DNA from: Mercurialis annua
Taxonomy: Eukaryota; Streptophyta; Magnoliopsida; Malpighiales; Euphorbiaceae
Reading direction: 5' to 3'
Length of the DNA stretch: 64,000 nucleotides
NCBI RefSeq assembly: GCF_937616625.2
Contig: NC_065571.1
Coordinates: 33,503,879-33,567,878, forward strand
Positions 46,676-58,170 of the stretch are shown here, in pieces; position 1 is the stretch's first letter; every line of letters starts with the position of its first letter. The position numbers and the translations under genes are program-made. The notes beneath the pieces are model-generated. The model was not told where the DNA came from, did not search any database, and saw only the letters and a program-made list of their open reading frames with translations.

Positions 46676-47721
46676 CCCTTATTGGCCTGAGAAGAGCCAC
46701 TATAGTAGTTTCCACTACCATGCTGCGCTGGGGCCTGTTGCCCCCAACTAGGAAGATCACTCTTTCCCTTCTGATTCTGGAAAGGGTCAGAGATCGTCCC
46801 AAACTGAATCAACGAATTCTCCATCCGTCGAGCACTATCCACTACCCGAGCAAACTCCATGGCTGTCCCTATCAGCAAAGGAAGGAACTAGTCGTTCACT
46901 CGCCCTCGATCACCCTGTAGATCTGTAGCAAACCGCCCCAAACAGACAAACTTAGTAGTGTAGTCTGTCACTGATCTATCCCCTTTCTTCAAATTTAGCA
47001 GCTTTTCTCTGAAATTCCCAGTAACAGAGAAGGGTAGATAGTAACCTCTGAACCTGTTCACAAACTCAGCCCAAGTCAATGTAGCCATCTCTGGCCTGAT
47101 GTTATCGCGAAACCAGTCCTTAGCTGGACCCTTCAGCGACATCTCCACAAGCATCACTGATTGACGATCAGTAGCTTGAATTCTCTGACTATTGTACTCA
47201 AACTCTTCCAAAAAGTCAAGAGCATCCCCAGTACCATCAAAAGAAGTCGGATTCAACTTCGTGTAGGTCATCACCATCTCTCTGTCTGTCGGAATGTGAC
47301 CAACACCAGCAAGTCCACCCATACCAGCTACAGCACCAGCCTGAGGTTGCTGTTGCTGCGCTAACTGACCCAGTACAGTACACTGATTCTGTAGAAGAGC
47401 CTGGTTGTTTTGCATCTCGACAATCCCAGCAAAGAAAGTAGTGAAGTCGAACGCCAGCATATTCGGTGCCTGTTGCACCTCCGGTGCCTGCTGCACATTT
47501 GGTGCCTGAACACCTGTTGCACCACGTCCTCTAGCTCCACCTCTACCAGCACCAGCTCCTCTGCCTCTACCTCTACCTCTGCCAGCACCTCTACCTCTAC
47601 CACGTCCAGCATTGGCCGCAACTGGTGGTACGTTCTGATCGACTTCCATGGAAATCGCATCATCAGCCACAGCTTCTTGCTCTGCCGCAGCACGAGCACG
47701 AGTATGAACAACGTTGTCCAT
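46675..47721 (-). pseudogene. gag: Element B gag (capsid region) with Arg/Gly-rich N-terminus
   Basis: The ATG at 47721 (MDNVVHTRARAAAEQEAVAD) is the first real Met. The region about residues 40-75 is built of GRGRG, GAGRG and GARGRG repeats, followed by QAPNVQQAPEVQQAP. The capsid part carries DALDFLEEFEYNSQRIQATD, MSLKGPAKDWF and KKGDRSVTDYTTKF. A TAG at 46888-46890 interrupts it; the same frame goes on (FARVVDSARRMENSLIQFG) until the frameshift near 46675. The RG tract is at the N-terminus, not only next to the zinc knuckle as in A. Confidence 0.85.
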
Positions 47722-48048
47722 ATCGTAAGGATTTAACAAAAAAAATTTAAATACACAGATATTTCATACCCAAGTATGAACAAAACAAGCAACATATAGT
47801 ATTTCCTAAGAATCAACAGCAACAAAATATTCACCCAAGTGAAATAACATTAACAATTAACAGCATCAAATCAACATATAATGACTAACTCGACACAATC
47901 CTATTGGTGTAGGCAGAATATTTTAAAATCATAAGATGACGTTTTTAAAGACATGACAGAAGCCTATATCCGCAGTAGTTCCTAAGATATAGCCTTACTT
48001 TAACAGAGTAAACACATAGCAAGCAAATGGCCTTGGTTTGAAACCAAA

Positions 48049-48060
48049 GCTCTGATACCA
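48049..48060 (-). other. Primer-binding site of element B (initiator Met tRNA)
   Basis: TGGTATCAGAGC on the minus strand, a perfect match to the complement of the plant initiator-Met tRNA end. It lies four bases inside the 5' LTR border at 48065 and continues with TTTGG. The leader to the gag ATG is about 330 bp. Confidence 0.9.
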
Positions 48061-50554
48061 TGTTTGTCACGACCCATTTTCATGAATCGCGACCGACGCT
48101 AGGGTATGGGTAATGTAGTACCAAAACCTGTAGCTAACCTTTCAATTAACATACAAACACATAAACCTGCAGAAAACCAATGCTCGGGGGCATCCGAGAC
48201 TTCAGCCTAAATCTAGCAGTTATAATATTCAACAGTTAATATAACATGCTTATCCAATTCCTAGTCTAAAATAGATTTATCATAAACCAATGTAAATAAT
48301 ATAACATGCCAAAGCAATATAACCAGTCAAACCAATCCGACAAAAATTATAATAATAATAAAGACGTCTAATTACTACTGCGGTCTAAGAATAAAACAGT
48401 TTTACAGTTTATCAAAAATAAATGGAACCTCCGAAGAAAAGTAAATTCGGAGATCACCAGACTCTCTCAGATCATAACCTGGGAAAAATTGGGAAAACAA
48501 CGGGGTCAGATATACTGAAATGAGTTAATACCACTATCCACATTTATTAAGTGGAAAACCTTTAAAACCGTTTAAAACATTTAATAATGATATTACGAAT
48601 AATAGTTGGAACCCTAATCCACAATTCTAAATACATAACATAATCCAATAGGTCTGGTCCCGAGAGCTGACCTACACCGAGTTACCACTGACCACTCTTA
48701 TACCAGAGTCCCGAGAGCTGAGCTACACCGAGTTACTCTACCTGGTCCCGAGAGCTACGCTCACACCGAGTTACCACATTTCCATATATACCTTACCCAG
48801 ATTAATATCGGTGCACACGCAGTCTTAAATGATGCCCATTAGGTAGCATGTTCCAACTAGAAGCCATAATATAAAAACAGTTCGAAATATACGTACAGTA
48901 TATATATTTATTATTAAAATAACAATTTACTTAATAAAGCGGTAAATAGTAAGTACAAACTCACTGCTTGCTAATCCACGTGATAACCGGCAAGCGCCTC
49001 TGGAGCACGAACAATAGACGGGTCTAGACAAATAAAATAATTATTAAAAATAGACCCTAACTCTAGAGAGTACTAGACACCACATAGGACAAGCACAATT
49101 AACACGTCGGAATTAAATAATCCAGAGCAACACAAAAATACCCAAAAGGTAACAATGTACAATTAATACAAGTCTATTGAGTTCTCGCTTAAAATCCAAT
49201 TTATAAATATTATTTAATAATCTTTAAATAATAATTAATTTCCAAATAGTGGGTTAGCCGAGTTATCATTAACTACCAACCTAACCTCACTTGTCGGGTG
49301 ACCCGAGTCTAACCCGACTCAAAACGTTTATCAAATATAAACCCGATTTTATATTTATAAAATAATTCGATAAAATAATAATCCATTTTAAAAGCGGAAC
49401 TCAACAACTTCAATTTCAAGTAACCCGAGTTACAACCAAAACTTAACTATTTTAAGTTTATAAAGTTTAGGGATTAAACTGCACTTTAGCCAATTAGGGA
49501 CTAAACTGTACTTTAGCCAATTTGATATTTGAAATCAAATTAATTACTTTTGTTTATAATTAAAACAAAATATAAAATTACTAATCAAAAACTTACTTAT
49601 ATAAGTTATAAAAATGTTCAAGGGCTAAATTGTAATTTAGCCATATTCACGCCAATTTGAATTTTTGATATAATTACCCGAGTAATTACATTAATTTAAG
49701 TTGTAAATTATATAACGTATTCAAATTGTCTATGTAAGAACAAGCGAGTTCAAGTTATTATCCAAACCAAAATCAATAGGTAAAACTAAGTTGAAGGATT
49801 AAATTTATTTAACCAAAATAATGAAATGATCATTTTGGTCTTTTGACCATCCCCTTCAATGAAAGCAGATTATGAACAACTACCCTTACTCAGTACTGCA
49901 ATAACGAAAGCAACACATTCGGGCAACTTCTTGACAGAACCAAATCTTGAACCCTTAACCACAAACACATCAATGATTCTCAAACAATAAACACCAATTC
50001 AAGGCCTAATAATCAACTACAACATCAAGAACTCGCAGCCTAAGTAACGGCAGAAAAACAAAGTAAGGTTACAATGAACCATAATGCGTAGAATGAAGGA
50101 TTTTAACGTACCGTTATCGATTTCAAAACGTGAGGTTCGTAGCGATCGTTGGATCGACAAGGATCGACGAAGAACAACCCGATAAGGCTAAAATAACAAG
50201 ATAGAAATCAAGAACTATTCGACACTAATGAAACTCACAATACGTAACCATAATCGCAGCTCAAGCCAAGAGATTTACGTACCGACTTGTATTATAATGA
50301 AGCTCAGTGATTCCGGAGGCAATATGAATCGGTTTGGACGTGAAGTTATGTTAATACGCAAGCCAAACAATGAACACCACGAGTTACGAGCGGCGAGACG
50401 ATATCGTATATAACATAAAGAGCATAGGTGAAGAGCTTACTGAATTTGGGATGATTTGAATGATGAAGATGAAGTTTCAGGATTGCAAAGGAAGAGTGTC
50501 GGCTAGGGTTTTAGTAGAAATGAAAAAAACATGATTAGGTTAGGTTAAGGGGTC

Positions 50555-50564
50555 TATTTATAGA
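50555..50564 (-). promoter_or_regulatory. Putative TATA box, 5' LTR of B
   Basis: CTATAAATAG on the minus strand, inside the inverted repeat GGGGTCTATAAATAGACCCC. The matching site in the 3' LTR is near 40446-40463. The TATA lies in the loop of a possible hairpin, which the A-type LTRs do not show. Confidence 0.6.
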
Positions 50565-50584
50565 CCCCATGTCGGATTTTACTC

Positions 50585-50680
50585 GCAGGGCGCGATGGCA
50601 GGCGCGACGCGAGGCGCGACGGGCCATCGCGCCCTCTTATCAAATTTTAAGGCAAGGCGCGACGCGAGGCGCGACAGGTC
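50585..50680 (-). repeat. GC-rich GGCGCGACG repeat block in LTR of B
   Basis: Units such as GGCGCGACGCGAGGCGCGAC occur twice, with CCATCGCGCC between, in otherwise AT-rich LTR DNA. Unlike the palindrome blocks of A-type LTRs, this block is upstream of the TATA motif. The nested solo LTR of the 3' LTR landed inside it. Confidence 0.65.
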
Positions 50681-52509
50681 TAGGAAAAATTTTAAAACGG
50701 CCCAAACTTGGGCCCAAACCCGCCGACGAAACGAAACCGATTCTGAACTTCAAAAATGGATTATTCGAGCCCAAACACGCGAGATACGGACGATGAAACG
50801 AACAAACAACTTCCGGAAACATAAACAGAAAACACTGGGTATTACAGTTTCATAACTTTTTAAACTTTTGACTTAAATCGCTAAAATGAAACGTTTGGCT
50901 TAAATTGCTAAAAAGGTGAACTGTTTGGATTTGTTTCGTAGCGTTTATAAACGTTCGGCTTAAATTGCTAAAAAGGAGAAACGTTTGGATTTGTTTCGTA
51001 ACGTTTGTAAACGTTTAGCTTAAATTGCTAAAAAGGTGAAATGTTTGGATTTGTTTCGTAGCGTTTATAAACGTTTGGCTTAAATCGCTAAAAAGGGGAA
51101 ACGTTTGATTTGTTTCGTACCGTTTGTAAATGTTTGGCTTAAATCGCTAAAAAGGTGAAACCTTTTGATTTGTTTCGTAACTTGTGTAAACGTTTGGCTT
51201 AAATCGCTAAAATGGTGAAACATTTGGATTTCTTTCGTAACGTTTGTAAACGTTTTGCTTAAATTTTAAAAAAAGTGGAATGCTTGGATTTGTTTAGTTA
51301 CGTTTTTAAACGTTTGGCTTAAATTGCTAAAAATGTAAAACGCTTGGTTTTGTTTCATAACGTTCGTAAACGTTTGGCTTAAATTGCTAAAAATATTAAA
51401 CGTTTGGAATTTTTTCATATTGTTTGAAAACTTTTAACTTAAATCTGTAAAAAGGTGAAATGTTTGGATTTTTTCCATAATGTTTTAATTGTTTGGCATA
51501 TATCTCTTAGATGGGGAAACGTTTGAATTTGTTTCGTAACGTTCATTTGGATTTGTTTCGTAACGTTTGTAAACATTTGGTTTAAATTGCTAAAAAGGTA
51601 AAACGCTTGGAATTATTTCGTAGCGTTTGTAAATATTTGACTTAAATTGCTAAAAAGGTAAAACGCTTGGAATTGTTTCGTAGCGTTTGTAAATATTTGA
51701 CTTAAATTGCTAAAAAGGTAAAACGCTTAGATTATTTTTATAACCTTTGTAAATGTTTGGCTTAAATTGCTAAAAAGGTGAAACGTTTAGATTTTTTTTG
51801 TAATATTTGTAAATGTTTGGGTTAAATTTATTAAAAGGTGAAACGTTGGGATTTGTTTCGTAACATTTGTAAACATTTGGCTTAATTTGCTAAAAAAGTG
51901 AAACGCTTGGATTTGTTTCATAACGTTTGTAAACGTTTGGCTTAAATCACTAAAAAGATGAAACGCTTGGATTTGTTTCGTAACTTTTGTAAACGTTTGG
52001 CTTAAATCGCTAATAATATGAAACGTTTGGTTTTGTTCCTAAACTTTTGTAAACGTTTGCCTTAAATCGCTAAAAATGTGAATCGTTTGGATTGGTTTTG
52101 TAACATTTTAAATGTTTGGTTTTGTTTCATAACGTTTGTAAATGTTTGGCTTAAATCGCTAAAAAAGGGGAAACGTTTGGATTTGTTTCGTATCGTGAAT
52201 AAATGTTTGGCTTAAATTGCTAAAAAGGCGAAACGTTTGAATTTGTTTTGTAACGTTTGTAAACGTTTGGCTTAAATCGCTAAAAAGGATAAACGTTTGG
52301 ATTTGTTTTATAACAATTTTAAACATTTGGCTAAAATCGCTAAAAAGGTGAAACGTTTGTAAACGTTTGGCTTAAATCGCTAAAAACGTGAAACGTTTGG
52401 ATTTGTTTCGTAACGTTTGTAAACGTTTGGCTTAAATCGCTAAAAAGGTGAAATGTTTGTATTTGTTTCGTAAAATTTGTAAACGTTTGGCTTTAATTGC
52501 TAAAAAGGT

Positions 52510-53882
52510 GTAAATGTTTGGCTTAAATTGCTAAAAATGGGAAACGTTTGGATTTGTTTCGTAACGTTTGTAAACGTTTGGCTTATATTGCTAAAAAGGT
52601 GAGACGCTTGGATTTGTTTCGTAACGTTTGTAAAGGTTTGACTTAAATTCCTAAAAAGGTGAAACGCTTGGATTTGATTTTCAACGTTTGTAAACGTTTG
52701 GCTTAAATTGCTAAAAAGGCGAAACGCTTGGATTTGTTTCGTAATGTTTGTAAACGTTTGGCTTAAATGACTAAAAAGGTGAAACATTAGGATGTGTTTT
52801 GTGACGTTTGTAAACGTTTGGCTTCAATCGCTAAAAAGGAGAAACGTTTGGATTTGTTTCGTAAAGTTTGTAAACGTTTGGCATAAATCGCTAAAAAGGT
52901 GAAATGTTTGGATTTGACGTTTTAAACGTTTGGCTTAAATCACTAAAATGGGGAAATGTTTGGATTTGTTTCGTAACGTATGTAAACGTTCGGCTTAAAT
53001 TGCTAAAAAGGTGAAACGCTTAGATATGTCTCGTAACGTTTGTAAACGTTTGGCTTAAATTACTAAAAAGGTAAAACGCTTGGATTTGTTTCGTAACGTT
53101 TGTAAATGTTTGGCTTAAATTACTAAATCGGTGAAACGCTTGGATTTGTTTTAACGTTTGTAAACGTTTGGCTTAAATTACTAAAAAGGTGAAACGTTTG
53201 GATTTGTTTCGAAACGTTTGTAAACATTTAGCTTTAATTGCTAAAACGGTGAAACGCTTAGATTTGTTTCATAACGTTTGTAAACATTTGGCTTAAATTG
53301 CTAAAACGGTGAAACGCTTGGATTTGTTTCGGAAAATTTGTAAACGTTTGTCTTAAATTACTAAAAACGTGAAACATTTGGATTTGTTTTGGAACATTTG
53401 TAAACGTTTGGATTAAATTGCTAAAAAGAAGAAATGCTCGAATTTGTTTCGTAACGCTTGTAAACGTTTTGCTTAAATTGCTAAAAAGGCGAAACGTTTG
53501 GCTTAAATAGCTATAAAGGGGAAACGTTTGGGTTTGTTTCGTAACGTTCGTAAACGTAAACGTTTGGCTTAAATCACTATAAAGGTGAAACGTTTGATTT
53601 GTTTCGTCACGTTTGTAAACGTTTGGTTTAAATCGGTAAAAAGGTGAAACGTTTGGGTTTGTTTCGTATCGTTTGTAAACGTTTTGTTTAATTCGTTAAA
53701 AAGGTGAAACGTTTGGATTTGTTTCGTAACGCTTGTAAACGTTTGGCTTAAATTGCTAAAAAGGCGAAACGTTTGGATTCAATCGTAACATTTGTAAACG
53801 TTTGGTTTAAATCGCTATAAAGGTGAAACGTTTGGATTTGTTTCGTAACGTTTCTATAGGTTTGGCTTAAATCGCTAAAAAG
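52510..53882 (+). repeat. Higher-order satellite block, copy 1 (offset 2,792 bp)
   Basis: Begins GTAAATGTTTGGCTTAAATT and ends after CGTTTCTATAGGTTTGGC. All rare variants in between recur in the same order at 55302-56673 (GATTTGATTTTCAACG, GATTTGACGTTTTAAACG, GTAAACGTAAACG). The two copies differ by isolated substitutions. Confidence 0.9.
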
Positions 53883-55301
53883 GATAAACGTTTGGATTTG
53901 TTTCGTATCGTGAATAAACGTTTGGCTTAAATTGCTAAAAAGGCGAAACGTTTGAATTTGTTTTGTAACGTTTGTAAACGTTTGGCTTAAATCGCTAAAA
54001 AGGATAAACGTTTGGATTTGTTTTATAACATTTGTAAACATTTGGCTAATATCGCTAAAAAGGTGAAACGTTTGTAAACGTTTGGCTTAAATCGCTAAAA
54101 ACGTGAAATGTTTGAATTTGTTTCGTAACGTTTGTAAACGTTTGGCTTAAATCGCTAAAAAGGTGAAATGTTTGTATTTGTTTCGTAACATTTGTAAACG
54201 TTTGGCTTTAACTGCTAAAAAGGTGAAACGCTTGGATTTGTTTCGTAACTTTTGTAAACGTTTGGCTTAAATTTCTAAAAAGGTGAAACACTTGGATTTG
54301 TTACGTAACATTTGTAAACGTTTGGCTTAAATCGCTAAAACGGTGAAACGTTTGAATTTGTTATGTAACGTTTGTAAATGTTTGGCTTAAATTGCTAAAA
54401 AGGTGAAACGTTAGGATTTATTTCGAAACATTTGTAAACGTTTAGCTTCAATCTCTAAAAAGGTGAAACGTTTGGATTTGTTTCGTAACGTTTGCAAACG
54501 TTTGGCATAAATCGCTAAAAAGGTGAAATGTTTGGATTTGTGTCGTAATGTTTTAAACGTTTGGCTTAAATCGCTAAAATGGGGAAACATTTGGATTTGT
54601 TTCGTAACATTTGTAAATGTTTGGCTTAAATTGCTAAAAACGTGAAATGTTTGGTTTTGTTTCGTAACGTTTGTAAACGTTCGGCTTAAATCTCTAAAAA
54701 AGGGAAAAGTTTGGATTTCTTTTGTAACGTTTGTAAACGTTTGGCTTAAATTGCTAAAAAGGTGAAACGCTTGGATTTGTTTCCTAATGTTTGTAATCTC
54801 TTGGCTTATATTCCTATAAAGGAGAAACTATTGGATTTGTTTCGTAACATTTGTAAACGTTTGGCTTAAATTGCTAAAAAGGTGAAACATTTGGATTTGT
54901 TTCGTAGCGTTTATAAACGTTTGGCCTAAATCGCTAGTAAGGTGAAACGTATGGATTTTTTTCATAACCTTTGTAAACGTTTCGCTTAAATTGCTAAAAA
55001 GGTGAAACACTTTGATTTGTTTCGTAACATTTGTAAACTCTTGTCTTAAATTGCTAAAAAGGAAAAACTCTTGGATTTATTTCGTAACGTTTGTAAACGT
55101 TTGGCTTAAATTGCTAAAAAGGCGAAACATTTGGATTTGTTTCGTAACGTTTGTTATGGTTTGGCTTAAATCGCTAAAAATGTGAAACGTTTGGATTTAT
55201 TTCGTAACGTTTGTAAAGTATTTGCTTAAATCGCTAAAAATGTGAAACATTTGGATTTGTTTCGTAACGTTTTAAACGTTTGGTTTTGTTTTGTAACATT
55301 T

Positions 55302-56673
55302 GTAAATGTTTGGCTTAAATTGCTAAAAATGGGAAACGTTTGGATTTGTTTCGTAACGTTTGTAAACGTTTGGCTTATATTGCTAAAAAGGTGAGACGCT
55401 TGGATTTGTTTCGTAACGTTTGTAAAGGTTTGACTTAAATTACTAAAAAGGTGAAACGCTTGGATTTGATTTTCAACGTTTGTAAACGTTTGGCTTAAAT
55501 TGCTAAAAAGGCGAAACGCTTGGATTTGTTTCGTAATGTTTGTAAACGTTTGGCTTAAATGACTAAAAAGGTGAAACATTAGGATTTGTTTTGTGACGTT
55601 TGTAAACGTTTGGCTTCAATCGCTAAAAAGGAGAAACGTTTGGATTTGTTTCGTAAAGTTTGTAAACGTTTGGCATAAATCGCTAAAAAGGTAAAATGTT
55701 TGGATTTGACGTTTTAAACGTTTGGCTTAAATCGCTAAAATGGGGAAACGTTTGGATTTGTTTCGTAACGTATGTAAACGTTCGGCTTAAATTAATAAAA
55801 AGGTGAAACGCTTAGATATGTCTCGTAACGTTTGTAAACGTTTGGCTTCAATTACTAAAAAGGTAAAACGCTTGGATTTGTTTCGTAACGTTTGTAAATG
55901 TTTGGCTTAAATTACTAAATCGGTGAAACGCTTGGATTTGTTTTAACATTTGTAAACGTTTGGCTTAAATTACTAAAAAGGTGAAAAGTTTGGATTTGTT
56001 TCGAAACATTTGTAAACATTTAGCTTTAATTGCTAAAACGGTGAAACGCTTAGATTTGTTTCATAACATTTGTAAACATTTGGCTTAAATTGCTAAAACG
56101 GTGAAACGCTTGGATTTGTTTCGGAAAATTTTTAAACGTTTATCTTAAATTACTAAAAACGTGAAACATTTGGATTTGTTTTGGAACATTTGTAAACGTT
56201 TGGATTGAATTGCTAAAAAGAAGAAATGCTCGAATTTGTTTCGTAACGCTTGTAAACGTTTTGCTTAAATTGCTAAAAAGGCGAAACGTTTGGCTTAAAT
56301 AGCTATAAAGGGGAAACGTTTGGGTTTGTTTCGTAACGTTCGCAAACGTAAACGTTTGGCTTAAATCACTATAAAGGTGAAACGTTTGATTTGTTTCGTC
56401 ACGTTTTTAAACGTTTGGTTTAAATCGGTAAAAAGGTGAAACGTTTGGGTTTGTTTCGTATCGTTTGTAAACGTTTCGTTTAATTCGTTAAAAAGGTGAA
56501 ACGTTTGGATTTGTTTCGTAACGCTTGTAAACGTTTGGCTTAAATTGCTAAAAAGGCGAAACGTTTGGATTCAATCGTAACATTTGTAAACGTTTGGTTT
56601 AAATCGCTATAAAGGTGAAACGTTTGGATTTGTTTCGTAACGTTTCTATAGGTTTGGCTTAAATCGCTAAAAA
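55302..56673 (+). repeat. Higher-order satellite block, copy 2 (offset 2,792 bp)
   Basis: The partner of 52510-53882. The intervening 53883-55301 includes a stretch similar to 52190-52500 (GTATCGTGAATAAA at 52190 and 53905). This shows overlapping rounds of duplication. Confidence 0.9.
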
Positions 56674-58170
56674 GGTGAAACGTTTGGATTTGCTTCGTAA
56701 CCTTTGTAACATTTGGCTTAAACTGCTAAAAATGTGAAACGCTTTTATTTGTTTTGTAACGTTTGTAAACATTTGGCTTAAATTGCTAAAATGGAGAAAC
56801 GCTTAGATTTGTTTCGTAACGTTTGTAAACGTTTGGCTTAAATTTCTAAACAGGTGAAATGTTTGGATTTTTTTCGTAGCGTTTATAAACGTTTGGCTTA
56901 AATCTCTAAAAAGGGGAAACGTTTGGATTTGTTTCGTACCGTTTGTAAACTTTGGCTTAAATCGCTAAAAAGGTGAAACCTTTTGATTTGTTTCGTAACA
57001 TGTTTAAACGTTTGGCTTAAATCGCTAAAACAGTGAAACGTTTGGATTTCTTTCGTAGCCTTTGTAAACGTTTTGCTTAAATTCCAAAAAAGGTGGAACT
57101 CTTGGATTTGTTTCGCTACGTTTTTAAACGTTTGGCTTAAATCGCTAAAAATGTGAAACGCTTGGTTTTGTTTCGTAACGTTCGTAAACGTTTGGCTTAA
57201 ATTGCTTAAAATATTAAATGTTTGGATTTGTTTCGTAACGTTTTAATCGTTTGGCATAAATCGCTTAAATGGGGAAACGTTTAAATTTGTTTCGTAACGT
57301 TCATTTGGATTTGTTTGGTAACATTTGTAAACATTTGGCTTAAATTGCTAAAAAGGTAAAACTCTTGGAATTGTTTCGTAAAGTTTGTAAATGTTTGACT
57401 AAAATAGCTAAAAAGGTAAAACGCTTGGATTTGTTTCGTAATGTTTGTAAACGTTTCGCTTAAATTACTAAAAAGGTGAAACATTTGGATTATTTTTATA
57501 ACCTTTGTAAATGTTTGGCTTAAATCGCAAAAAAGGTGAAACGTTTGTATTTTTTTCGTAATATTTGTAAAGGTTTGGTTTAAATTAATAAAAAGGTGAA
57601 ACGCTTGGATTTGTTTCGTAGCATTTGTAAACGTTTGGCTTAATTTGCTAAAAAGGTGAAACGCTTGGATTTGTTTCATAACGTTTGTAAACATTTATCT
57701 TACATTGCTAAAAAGGTGAAACGTTTGGATTTGTTTCGTAGAGTTTATAAACGTTTGGCTTAAATCGCTAAAAAGGTGAAACGCTTGGAATTGTTTCGTA
57801 CCGTTTTAAACGTTGGCTTAAATTACTAAAAAGGTGAAACGCTTGGATTTGTTTCGTAATGTTTGTAAACGTTTGGCTTAAATAAATAAAAATGTGAAAC
57901 GCTTGTATTTGTTTTGCAACGTTTATGAAGGTTTGGCTTATATTCTTACAAAGGTGAAACGCTTGAAATTGTTTCGAAACGTTTGTAAACGTTTGGCTTA
58001 AATTGCTAAAAAGGTGAAATGCTTGGTTTTGTTTCGTAAAGTTTGTAAAGGTTTGTCGTAAATCGCTAAAAATGTGAAACGCTTGGATTTGTTTCGTAAC
58101 ATTTGTAAACGTTTGGCTTATATTATTAAAAAGGTAAAACGTTTGGATTCGTTTCGGAACGTTTGTAAAC

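Larger units (their letters stand above)
37959..50846 (-). mobile_element. Element B: complete but inactivated Ty3/gypsy chromovirus with a nested solo LTR
   Basis: A 12,888-bp element on the minus strand: 5' LTR 50846-48065, primer-binding site at 48049-48060, gag-pol about 47721-42828, polypurine tract 42712-42723, 3' LTR 42711-37959 (enlarged by an insertion). It has a GTTTC duplication. It is related to A in pol but is a separate family with different LTRs and an Arg/Gly-rich Gag. The coding region has stops at 46888-46890, near 46286, at 46061-46063, near 43826 and near 43625, plus frameshifts near 46675 and in the last 30 codons. It cannot make its own polyprotein. Confidence 0.95.
48065..50846 (-). 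repeat. 5' LTR of element B
   Basis: A 2,782-bp LTR, minus strand from TGTAATACCCAG to GGGTCGTGACA. It is nearly identical to the 3' LTR outside the nested insert. It has the CTATAAATAG TATA motif at 50555-50564, the GC-rich block at 50585-50680 upstream of it, and the GTCCCGAGAGCTGA repeats at 48657-48776. The 61-codon plus-strand frame at 50228-50413 is shared with the 3' LTR only because the LTRs are copies. Confidence 0.95.
50847..58170 (+). repeat. 60-bp satellite array, block 5
   Basis: About 7.3 kb of plus-orientation satellite to the right of element B. It repeats monomer orders of block 4: for example, the short-monomer motif CGTTCATTTGGATTTG occurs near 51540 and 57300, matching a variant near 36712 (ATGCTCATTTGGATTTG). 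It contains a 2.79-kb-spaced duplication (52510-53882 and 55302-56673). No gene. Confidence 0.95.

Noticed and set aside
50228..50413. 61-codon plus-strand frame present in both B LTRs (also 40123-40308)
   Set aside because: It is duplicated because the LTRs are copies of each other; it lies antisense in the LTR with no recognisable family.
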